In this document: one piece after another, positions 41,701 through 47,135 of the stretch
Numbering within the stretch: the stretch's first letter is position 1
How the letters are laid out: every line of letters begins with the position of its first letter
DNA from: an uncultured bacterium
GTDB lineage: Bacteria > Verrucomicrobiota > Lentisphaeria > Victivallales > UBA1829
Assembly: GCA_902774245.1 (NCBI GenBank)
Contig: CACYHQ010000016.1
Span: 1-47,135 of the forward strand
DNA: 47,135 nucleotides
Reading direction: 5' to 3'
The notes under the pieces: model-generated
The model's input: the letters and a program-made list of their open reading frames with translations, nothing else
Told to the model about the DNA's origin: nothing
Databases searched by the model: none
Position numbers and translations under genes: made by a program

Positions 41701-42154
41701 CGCCCTTGCTGACCGTGGTGTCGGTCGCGGTGCCGAAGCTGTTGAGCTCCATACTCCCATGGGATTTGATCGTGGTGTGGTTCGCAGAGCAGCTGCTGTT
41801 GACCCGGAAAAAACCACCGGATTCGATCGTGGTGTAGTTCGCCATGGCGCCGTAGTTGAGGAGAGCGGCATAACCGTAGACAACCGTGTGACTCATCGCT
41901 CCGTGGGAGTAAACGTCCAAAGCCCCCCCGCGATTGACCGTGGTGCTGTTCGCCATGCCGCGCTTGACCATCATGCTCCCGCCGGGATTGACCTCGGTTT
42001 TGAACGCCAATCCACCGCTGGAAACCCACAAATGTCCACTATTGTTGACGGTGGTGGTGGTTGCCGTGCCGCCGCTGGAGACGTGCATATAATCGCTTTC
42101 ATTCAGAATGATTCCGGAGCTGGTTACGCCACTTTTGACTTCGTATTTGGCCAT
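38723..42154 (-). CDS. Candidate type I secreted adhesin: AIDA-type repeats plus FG-GAP/VCBS-like module
   Basis: 1143 residues from the ATG at 42154 (CGAAAGGCGCAACC upstream). There is no Sec signal peptide. Residues 1 to about 750 are dozens of strand-loop-strand repeats of about 20 residues built on the pattern (S)SGGTA-x-T-TV-x-SGG, as in AIDA-I-type passengers, which fold as a right-handed beta helix. A linker (about 750-850, with a Pro/Glu spacer PQPGPEPQP) leads to an FG-GAP/VCBS-like region: GDRDGNGVSDVMFV, SYDMSGDGKADAVMF, GCGDFDGNGRDSVLM, GDFAGDGHDDIVLF and GCGDYNADGKDDLLVR. There is no C-terminal autotransporter barrel. The last 190 residues or so align with the end of the protein at 32039-33751. 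I infer a surface or shed adhesin exported by an HlyB/HlyD system. Confidence 0.88.
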   Translation of the reverse strand: MAKYEVKSGVTSSGIILNESDYMHVSSGGTATTTTVNNSGHLWVSSGGLAFKTEVNPGGSMMVKRGMANSTTVNRGGALDVYSHGAMSHTVVYGYAALLNYGAMANYTTIESGGFFRVNSSCSANHTTIKSHGSMELNSFGTATDTTVSKGAVFNIYGGLADGISIDFGGRVSIIGSGTATNVLENGGFLGCYSGGVLLSCISNSFSDLVISKNSATVHSGTTALYTSITYDGELHLYGGTASCTTVANKGFIKVSGGVLFDTVLGYDGILYLYSGTANDTTINSAGQFHISSGGTANRTTVASGANFRVITGGVSVNDTIVEDGGSLLIQSGGSTDVTTIHSGGSFAVYSGVANHTTAYGYFLVDNNGTANDTLVDSGATQDVKSGGTANDTTIASMSLLRVSRGGLVIGAMVREEGLMNVFNGGSAISATVREEGQIKIFSEGKVTSTVIETDGGMLVQSGGYAGITELLAGKMSVCGSASSTNIRGGGMHVSYGGVAVANSIFNGGSLYISNGGVARWNSVQSGGELYVSNGGVMDDASVYSGGKVLVYSGGLASGANVYSSGIMRIFKGGTAEHVYVSSGAYLHVSSGGVTEITSVTSGGSMTVSSGGVANSTTLDGLTEGTPGSRGGTLVISNGGMASATTVSSGGSMVVYIGANASMTTVEAGGNATVRSGGMASATTVSSGGGVVVNSGGTAGGMTVSKGGILLVSSGGRLTETLTLSSGADVTVSGTILFNLIEASADADPFVNDLSLVKGAPKYSLMVDGMQTDGTYKLAGGAAGFDSGIAVKDSLGVTIDILRLTSGTKEIEGVFYTLNLDDDNVLSVTVDGPQPGPEPQPVVSAKGDRDGNGVSDVMFVWTGNTYAHGYWMNGTSDWWSANATWISPEWDNLGSYDMSGDGKADAVMFGNVVSEAGIKAAYIGYYQDGDDMNGWVTIGYLENWDDIQWQNKVGNLTGNASGANSIVWYAPELYALGAWTDGTETWVGISEDFGGDAWTLAGCGDFDGNGRDSVLMCYNASQYYTVDIDGTVSSRGSSAWYDCTVRAIGDFAGDGHDDIVLFDENTGSMYMLLDGVADTYQVIGQLDPTDWFVAGCGDYNADGKDDLLVRQYTTGMLGYYASGVQANWNVMGYGVDMNWTVIA

Positions 42155-42199
42155 GGTTGCGCCTTTCGTTTTTTTGTTAATCCATACAAATCATGCCAT

Positions 42200-42228
42200 A
42201 CTATAGCATAGAAAGACGGAAAAAACAA
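42200..42228 (-). promoter_or_regulatory. Probable promoter of the AIDA/FG-GAP gene
   Basis: Minus strand: TTGTTT (42223-42228), a 17-bp spacer and TATAGT (42200-42205). The -35 is weaker than those of the other cargo genes. Confidence 0.5.
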
Positions 42229-42262
42229 ACGGATTTTCCGACAAAACGGAGGAAAAAACCTC

Positions 42263-42431
42263 CACTGCGGCAGTGCGTTCAGCTCCGCCAGGACAAGTCC
42301 TGGACGGCGGTAGTGTTCGGCTTTGCTCGAACTCGAATGGGGGCGAGGAGCGGGAGCGGCGGGACAATATCGTGCCCGAGCGGAGCCTGGCACTGCTCGA
42401 CACCGCGGTGTGCCGGGCTGACGCTCCGGCA
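42263..42431. repeat. Palindromic hairpin array C
   Basis: CACTGC-G-GCAGTG (42263-42275); CCAGGAC-AA-GTCCTGG (42288-42303); GTTCG-GCTTTGCT-CGAAC (42315-42332); GTGCC ... AGCGGAGC ... GGCAC (42372-42393); a CACCGCGGTG palindrome near 42401-42410; TGCCGG-GCTGACGCT-CCGGCA (42411-42431). It lies between the promoter of the AIDA protein and the dxs stop codon. Confidence 0.78.
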
Positions 42432-42438
42432 TGAATCG

Positions 42439-44310
42439 TCAATGGCTGGAAACGAGTTTCACGACGGTTTCGGCGATGGCCTCGGGCGTGAAGCCGTGTT
42501 CCTCGCGGATCTTCGCGGTGGAACCGTGCGGGATGATCTCGTCGGCGTCCCAGCCGTAGGAGAGCAGGGCGGGACAGTTGCTGCCCGCGGCGAGCTCGGC
42601 GACGATGGACGCCAGACCTCCCTGTTTCACGTGGTCTTCGAGCGTGACGACGGGCTTGCCGAGATACTTCTTGAAGAGAGCGGCATCGAACGGCTTCAGG
42701 AAGCGCACGTTCACGACGGCGGCGCGGAGGCCGTGCTTCTTTTCGAGGACGTCCGCGGCGGCCATGGCCGTGTAGATTTCGCGTCCGGCGCACCAGAACG
42801 AGAGGTCGGAGCCCTCGCGGACGACGGCGGCCTTGCCCCATTCGATGGGCGCGGGCGCGGGATCGCCGTCGGGGCGCCCGGAATTGCCCTTCGGGTAACG
42901 GATGACGGCGGGGCACGAGTGCTTCAGCGCGGCCTCCATCATCATGGGGAGTTCGTCCTCGTTCGCGGGCATCAGGATCGCCATGTTCGGGATGGCGCGC
43001 AGGAACGACACGTCGTAGATGCCGTGATGCGTGGGGCCGTCCTCGACAAGTCCGGCACGGTCTTCGCAGAGGAGGACCGGGAGGTTCTGGAGTCCGACGT
43101 CGTGGAAGAGGCAGTCGAGCGCGCGCTGGGAGAACGTGGCGTAAATGGCGGCGACCGGGTGGCAACCGTTGGCGGCGAGCCCGGCGGCAAACGCGATGGC
43201 GTGTTCCTCGGCGATGCCGACGTCGAAGAAGCGTTCGCGGTATTTGCGGATGAATTCGTGCGGAATGCCGCAGCCGAGCGCCATAGCGGCGGCGACGGTG
43301 ACGAGTTTCGGGTCCTGCGCGGCGAGTTGTTCGAGCGACTTGCCGAAGACGGCGGAGAAGGTCGGTTTCGCGCCGGCGCTGCGGATGAGCTCGCCCGTTT
43401 CCGGGTTGAACTTGCCGATGCCGTGGAATAGCTCGGGATCCTCGTTCGCGAATTTGCAGCCGCGTCCCTTCTCCGTGATCACATGGACGATCACCGGCAG
43501 GTCGTTGTCCTTTACGCGGCGGAGCGTGCGGATCAGCTCGACGAGGTTGTGCCCGTTCACTGGGCCGATGTAGCGGATGCCCATCTCCTCGAAGAACACG
43601 CCCGGCACGAGCAGGCTTTTCAGGGAGTTTTCGAGCCCCTGGATGCCGCCGATCATGTTCTCGCCGTGCGGGAAAATGCGGAGGAAATATTTCAGCGCCG
43701 ATTTCGTACGGTTGTAGAGTTTGGCCGTGATGATGCGGTTCAGGATGCGGGAGATCGCCCCGGTGCTGCGGGCGATCGACATCTTGTTGTCGTTCACGAT
43801 CAGGATCAGGCCGCGGCAGGTCGAACGCAGATTGTTCAGCGCCTCGAACGTGATGCCGTTGGTGAGCGCGCCGTCGCCGACGACCGCGATTACGCGGTCC
43901 TCTTTTTTCAGCAGGTGGTCGGCGACCTCGAATCCCATGGCGGCGGAGAGCGCGGTGCCGGAGTGGCCGGACCCGAAGCAGTCATAGGGGGATTCGTCGA
44001 TCTTGGTGAATCCGCTGATGCCGCCCTTCTGGCGGAGCGTGTCGAATCTGTCCGCGCGTCCGGTCAGTAGCTTGTGCGTGTACGCCTGGTGGCTGACGTC
44101 CCACAGGATCTTGTCCTCGGGGGCGTGGAACACCATGTGCAGGGCGATGGTAAGTTCGACCGTGCCGAGATTCGGTGCGAGGTGGCCGCCGTTCTTGGAA
44201 ACCACGTCGATGATCCGTTCGCGGATCTCCTCGGGCAGGGCGGCAAGCTCCTTTCCCGTGAGCTTCCGGAGGTCTTCCGGAGAATGAATGCGCTGAAGGA
44301 TTTTATTCAT
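42439..44310 (-). CDS. dxs: 1-deoxy-D-xylulose-5-phosphate synthase
   Basis: 623 residues from the ATG at 44310 (MNKILQRIHSPEDLRKL). An upstream in-frame start at 44355 lies at the promoter and is rejected. It is the first enzyme of the MEP isoprenoid pathway, a thiamin-diphosphate enzyme joining pyruvate and glyceraldehyde-3-phosphate. Motifs are NGGHLAPNLGTVELTIALH, the ThDP motif VVGDGALTNGITFEALNN, IVNDNKMSIARSTGAIS, YIGPVNGHNLVELI, FFDVGIAEEHAIAFAAGLA (catalytic Glu) and DRAGLVEDGPTHHGIYDVSFL (20-residue part DRAGLVEDGPTHHGIYDVSF). Length is normal. Monocistronic. Confidence 0.97.
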   Translation of the reverse strand: MNKILQRIHSPEDLRKLTGKELAALPEEIRERIIDVVSKNGGHLAPNLGTVELTIALHMVFHAPEDKILWDVSHQAYTHKLLTGRADRFDTLRQKGGISGFTKIDESPYDCFGSGHSGTALSAAMGFEVADHLLKKEDRVIAVVGDGALTNGITFEALNNLRSTCRGLILIVNDNKMSIARSTGAISRILNRIITAKLYNRTKSALKYFLRIFPHGENMIGGIQGLENSLKSLLVPGVFFEEMGIRYIGPVNGHNLVELIRTLRRVKDNDLPVIVHVITEKGRGCKFANEDPELFHGIGKFNPETGELIRSAGAKPTFSAVFGKSLEQLAAQDPKLVTVAAAMALGCGIPHEFIRKYRERFFDVGIAEEHAIAFAAGLAANGCHPVAAIYATFSQRALDCLFHDVGLQNLPVLLCEDRAGLVEDGPTHHGIYDVSFLRAIPNMAILMPANEDELPMMMEAALKHSCPAVIRYPKGNSGRPDGDPAPAPIEWGKAAVVREGSDLSFWCAGREIYTAMAAADVLEKKHGLRAAVVNVRFLKPFDAALFKKYLGKPVVTLEDHVKQGGLASIVAELAAGSNCPALLSYGWDADEIIPHGSTAKIREEHGFTPEAIAETVVKLVSSH

Positions 44311-44357
44311 GAATCCGAGTTCGATTTCCAAGTTTGCATGAAGAAGTATAATCAATT

Positions 44358-44386
44358 AATATACATCGGAAACGGGCTTTTTTCAA
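44358..44386 (-). promoter_or_regulatory. Promoter of dxs
   Basis: Minus strand: TTGAAA (44381-44386), a 17-bp spacer and TATATT (44358-44363), about 45 nt ahead of the ATG at 44310. Confidence 0.75.
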
Positions 44387-44488
44387 GCTGAAAACACGAT
44401 TTTGCAGGAGAAACACGCACCGGATGTGGCATACGGAAAACGGTGTCGGAAAATTGAACGCATCGGTCCGGTTTTTCGCGATTTGTTC

Positions 44489-44517
44489 TTGATTTTTTGC
44501 GAAAAATGCAGTATAAT
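44489..44517 (+). promoter_or_regulatory. Promoter of the GMP synthase gene
   Basis: TTGATT (44489-44494), a 17-bp spacer and consensus TATAAT (44512-44517). Confidence 0.8.
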
Positions 44518-44597
44518 AATTGGATAAATAATCCGCCGCGCGGACGGAAAAAACACGGACTTGCGGCGCTTCAACTTCTCAAATAAAGGATTCCGTT

Positions 44598-45578
44598 ATG
44601 GACAGCAACAAACGCCCGGACGACATGGTCCGCATCACCACGAAAGAACTCGCAGACAAGTTCATCGAAGAACAGATCGCCCTCATCCGTCAGCAGGTCG
44701 GCTCCCGCAAGGTGCTCCTGGCGCTTTCCGGCGGCGTGGACAGCTCCGTGGTCGCCGCGCTCCTGATCCGCGCGATCGGGCAGCAGCTCGTGTGCGTGCA
44801 TGTGAACCACGGCCTGATGCGCAAGGGCGAAAGCGAACAGGTCGTCGAGGTCTTCCGCAGTCAGCTCGGCGCGAACCTGATCTACATCGACGCCACCGAC
44901 CGTTTCCTCGACAAGCTCGCCGGAGTCGCCGATCCCGAACAGAAACGCAAGATCATCGGCGGCGAGTTCATCCGCGTGTTCGAGGAAGAGGCGCGCAAGC
45001 TCACGGACGTCGATTTCCTCGCCCAGGGCACCATCTATCCCGACATCGTGGAGAGCGTCGGCGTGAAGGCGCACCACAACGTCGGCGGCCTCCCGCCCGA
45101 TCTGCATTTCGAGCTCGTCGAGCCCGTGAAGCTCCTTTTCAAGGATGAAGTGCGCGTGATCGGCGCCGCCCTCGGCCTCCCCGATTCCATGGTCAACCGC
45201 CAGCCGTTCCCGGGACCCGGCCTCGGCGTCCGCTGCACCGGCGCGATCACCCGCGACCGCCTCGCCGCGCTCCGCGAATCCGACGCCATCCTGCGCGAGG
45301 AGTTCGACCGCGCCGGCCTCACGAAGTCCGTCTGGCAGTTCTTCACCGTCGTGCCGGATTACCGTTCCACGGGCGTGCGCGATTCCAAACGCGTGTTCGA
45401 CTGGCCGGTTATCATCCGTGCGGTGAATACCCGCGATGCCATGACCGCGGTCGTGCCGGAGATCGACTGGGCGGTCCTGAAGAAGATCACGGACCGCATC
45501 CTCGCCGAAGTCCCCGGCGTCTGCCGCGTGCTCTACGACCTCAGCCCGAAGGGGCCGGCCACGATCGAATGGGAGTGA
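44598..45578 (+). CDS. guaA: GMP synthase, ATP-pyrophosphatase subunit (stand-alone)
   Basis: 326 residues corresponding only to the C-terminal two thirds of a classical GuaA. The P-loop of the ATP pyrophosphatase is ALSGGVDSSVVAALL (about 42-56), followed by CVHVNHGLMRKGE, FLAQGTIYPDIVES, HHNVGGLPPDLHFELVEPV (parts HHNVGGLPPDLHFEL and VEPVKLLFKDEVR), RQPFPGPGLGVRC and the dimerisation domain ending in LSPKGPATIEWE. The N-terminal glutamine amidotransferase domain is absent; the protein starts with a natural N-terminus (MDSNKRPDDM) behind its own promoter. It should aminate XMP to GMP using ammonia from a separate glutaminase subunit or free ammonia. Split enzymes of this kind are well known in archaea. 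No amidotransferase gene is visible in the window. Confidence 0.93.
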   Translation: MDSNKRPDDMVRITTKELADKFIEEQIALIRQQVGSRKVLLALSGGVDSSVVAALLIRAIGQQLVCVHVNHGLMRKGESEQVVEVFRSQLGANLIYIDATDRFLDKLAGVADPEQKRKIIGGEFIRVFEEEARKLTDVDFLAQGTIYPDIVESVGVKAHHNVGGLPPDLHFELVEPVKLLFKDEVRVIGAALGLPDSMVNRQPFPGPGLGVRCTGAITRDRLAALRESDAILREEFDRAGLTKSVWQFFTVVPDYRSTGVRDSKRVFDWPVIIRAVNTRDAMTAVVPEIDWAVLKKITDRILAEVPGVCRVLYDLSPKGPATIEWE

Positions 45579-45716
45579 CCGCTTCCGTTTGACCGGACAT
45601 CTTCTTTGGAAGCGAACGGGCTGAGGCTGCGGAATACGCCGCGGCCCCGGCCCATTCTTTTTTCTACGAAAAAGAGTGTTTTGGAAACATTTTTCGGCTT
45701 TTTTTCGGATTCGAGC

Positions 45717-45744
45717 TTGAATTTCCGCGAAACGATGGTATATT
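45717..45744 (+). promoter_or_regulatory. Promoter of tRNA-Ala
   Basis: TTGAAT (45717-45722), a 16-bp spacer and TATATT (45739-45744), 20 nt before the tRNA. Confidence 0.75.
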
Positions 45745-45764
45745 ATATTCTGTCACTCGAACAT

Positions 45765-45841
45765 GGGGTATTAGCTCAGTTGGCTAGAGCGCCTCGCTGG
45801 CAGCGAGGAGGTCATGAGTTCAAGTCTCATATACTCCACCA
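45765..45841 (+). tRNA. tRNA-Ala (GGC)
   Basis: 77-nt cloverleaf: acceptor GGGGTAT/ATACTCC, D-arm AGCTCAGTTGGCTAGAGC, anticodon stem CCTCG/CGAGG with loop CTGGCAG (anticodon GGC), T-arm with GTTCAAGTC, discriminator A and encoded CCA. Confidence 0.97.
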
Positions 45842-45852
45842 TTGATTCTTCC

Positions 45853-45882
45853 GCCACTCCTCTAAGAGTGGCTTATTTTTTT
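45853..45882 (+). terminator. Terminator after tRNA-Ala
   Basis: GCCACTC (45853-45859), loop CTCTAA, GAGTGGC (45866-45872), followed by TTATTTTTTT. Confidence 0.92.
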
Positions 45883-46859
45883 GCTTTTCTCCCCACATTT
45901 CGAGCTCAGAACAGGACTTTGAGAAACATCCTCAGATCAGGTCTGCTCGCATACACCCATCCCAAACCGGCCCAAATTCTCAGTTTTTCAGTGGCTCAAA
46001 ACAGGTCAGTCCTGCTCTGATTTTGAGGAAAAGTTTCTCAAACCGATAGGGAACTGAGCTTATTATGCGAAAATAATGGAAACTTTGTGGCTTAAATGAC
46101 CTGTTTTATCCCGATTTAGGGAATAGGTCTACACTTTGAGTCCCCTATGCGAAGAAATACGAAAGATTTAAGCTCACGAGAAACATTTATTCCTCTAATT
46201 GACCCGCCAGAAATGCGCGAAAAAGGGGGTATGACAAAAAAGTTGGTTTTGGGGAGTGAACGGGTCAATCGTTGGAGTATCGCATGAAAAGCATACGATA
46301 CGGAAACGGTTTCATGGAACTGACCCGTTCGGCTGACGCGCGAGGTAAAGTGAGCTCGCGGAGAAACGGAGAAAAGCCAGCTGTGCTCCAGAGAGAAGGG
46401 CACAAAGAGCGGGCTGAATAGTTTCGGACAAATGCCTGCACCATACAGCATTCGGTTTGAGCTCAAAATCATAAAAACGTAGAATTTGCAAAATGGCCGT
46501 TTATATGGAAAAACGGCATCGAAAAGGGGGCAAAAACAGATTATCGACGACTTTTTTCGATATTTTTTGCTTAAAACCTATAATGGTTATTAAAAATCGA
46601 CATTTCTCCAAAACAGAAAATGACGGGTTTTTATCCGAAAACACTATTTTTTCGCACCAAAAACAGGGGTAAAACGACAAAAATGGAGACCGTCACCAAC
46701 TTTTTTTGGTTTTTCTTGCTTAATATCTAAAGAATCGTTCGTTTTGAGTTCAAATCGGGACAAATGGCAGGCATAGACTTGATTTTTCGATTTGTGCGCC
46801 TATATTATTAGAAACGTGCTATATACCCCCTCATATTCTCCGATTTTCAGGTTGATATC
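45883..46859. other. Noncoding AT-rich region with several stem-loops
   Basis: Nearly 1 kb without a convincing gene. Visible structure: CTCAAAACAG (45995-46004) pairing with CTGATTTTGAG (46017-46027); a nested inverted repeat at 46258-46330; and two T-rich blocks, each ending in TTGCTTAA followed closely by CTA, about 150 bp apart (around 46546 and 46694). The base composition is lower in G+C than the flanking genes. It could be the decayed remains of an element, a noncoding RNA locus, or a long regulatory region for the gene at 46860. Confidence 0.5.
46258..46330. repeat. Nested inverted repeat
   Basis: GAACGGGTCA (46258-46267) and TGACCCGTTC (46321-46330) are a perfect 10-bp outer pair. 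Inside, GTATCGCATG-AAAAG-CATACGATAC (46277-46301) forms a 10-bp stem with one mismatch, followed by GAAACGGTTTC. A third copy of the outer motif (ATTGACCCG) lies at 46198-46206. Confidence 0.65.
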
Positions 46860-47135
46860 ATGCAAGGTTACTCATATTCTGTTTTTTCTCTTACGGCGAT
46901 AGCAATTCATCTGATCATCAACTTCAAATTGCTCATCGGACGTGGCGAGGCCAGCGAGCGCGGCAGGTGCTACCGCAACTTCCTGCTTGGAATCCTTGCC
47001 TATTATATCTTTGATGGAGCATGGGGCATCATTGCGGGGCTTGGCTGGACAGGTCTCCTGTATTTCGAGACCATATTCTTCTTTCTCTCGCTTGTTGCGT
47101 TCTTTTTTATGTGGGGACGTTTTGTCATCGCCTAT
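46860..47135 (+). CDS. Integral membrane protein, N-terminal part (partial)
   Basis: An open frame from the ATG at 46860 to the right edge, 92 codons (MQGYSYSVFSLTAIAIHLII...). Three hydrophobic segments are seen: about 7-23, 41-62 and 67-90. A basic loop (GRGEASERGRCYRNF) lies between the first and second, followed by LLGILAYYIFDGAWGIIAG. The YYIFDGAWG pattern resembles the membrane part of bacterial sensors with a GGDEF or histidine-kinase output domain, where a YYITDxxWG motif is common. The output domain lies outside the window, so the role is a guess. There is no strong Shine-Dalgarno sequence before the ATG. Confidence 0.7.
   Translation, partial: MQGYSYSVFSLTAIAIHLIINFKLLIGRGEASERGRCYRNFLLGILAYYIFDGAWGIIAGLGWTGLLYFETIFFFLSLVAFFFMWGRFVIAY

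Noticed and set aside
38723..42154. Classical type V autotransporter
   Set aside because: AIDA-type repeats are present, but there is neither a Sec signal peptide nor a C-terminal beta-barrel; the C-terminus is an FG-GAP-like module.
33934..42431. CRISPR array from the repeated palindromes
   Set aside because: The hairpins vary in stem sequence and spacing, there are no uniform repeats with spacers of constant length, and no cas genes are present.
46116..46472. A 118-codon minus-strand open frame in the noncoding region
   Set aside because: No ribosome binding site, no family features, and it contains the nested inverted repeats; composition does not look coding.
1..47135. Insertion sequences, integrases, prophage genes or rRNA
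   Set aside because: I looked for transposase or integrase motifs and conserved rRNA stretches and saw none.

Overview
The window looks like chromosomal DNA (roughly 60% G+C, judged by eye) from an anaerobic gut-type member of the Lentisphaerota, close to Victivallis or its uncultured relatives. The pointers are a stand-alone DUF1559-like pseudopilin starting with an FTLIELL pilin signal, large secreted proteins ending in FG-GAP/VCBS-like repeats, a GGGtGRT/NifU-like iron-sulfur pair typical of anaerobes, xylan-degrading glycoside hydrolases, and an EtfAB/acyl-CoA dehydrogenase set. This placement is inference from gene content. Many promoters can be read by eye as TTGAMW, a 16-17 bp spacer and TATATT.

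Layout. 1-4776 (minus): a type I secretion locus. A degenerate C39-like domain, an HlyB-type ABC exporter (separated from it by an apparent frameshift) and an HlyD-type adaptor are followed by the start of a candidate secreted protein that runs off the left edge. 4878-6462 (minus): two YbjQ-family proteins and a PrsW-like membrane protease. 6702-11106 (minus): a ribose/xylose-type sugar ABC importer whose binding protein is a tandem duplication in one chain. 11570-16664 (plus): a MATE transporter, then CtpA protease, BamE-like lipoprotein, ProC and an NfeD-like membrane protein. 16752-17397 (minus): a DUF4160/DUF2442 pair. 17534-20131 (minus): a GH115 alpha-glucuronidase. 20512-21390 (plus): the pseudopilin. 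21639-25241 (minus): the GTPase Der and the iron-sulfur pair. 25523-31919 (plus): an ArnT-like glycosyltransferase, then etfB-etfA-acd-rpoZ-purE. 32039-33751 (minus): an FG-GAP protein. 34039-36141 (minus): a GH3 enzyme. 36471-37091 (plus): a proline-rich repeat protein. 37141-38116 (minus): a release-factor-like protein and a lipoprotein. 38149-38612 (minus): two identical tRNA-Gly genes and a tRNA-Gln. 38723-42154 (minus): a 1143-residue AIDA-repeat/FG-GAP protein. 42439-44310 (minus): dxs. 44598-45578 (plus): a GMP synthase ATPase subunit. 45765-45841 (plus): tRNA-Ala. Then about 1 kb of structured noncoding DNA and the start of a membrane protein.

How the genes may work together. GH115, GH3 and the sugar importer fit glucuronoxylan use. 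The most interesting theme is the exporter. The window encodes three large proteins without a Sec signal peptide. Two of them share a C-terminal module of about 190 residues with Ca-binding-like D-x-D-x-D repeats, and one carries AIDA strand-loop-strand repeats but no autotransporter barrel. I infer they are cargo of an HlyB/HlyD-type system, with the shared module as possible targeting or display domain. Both complete cargo genes are flanked by arrays of small hairpins with a conserved loop (AGCG-N-AGC type) and covarying stems, apparently a dispersed palindromic repeat family.
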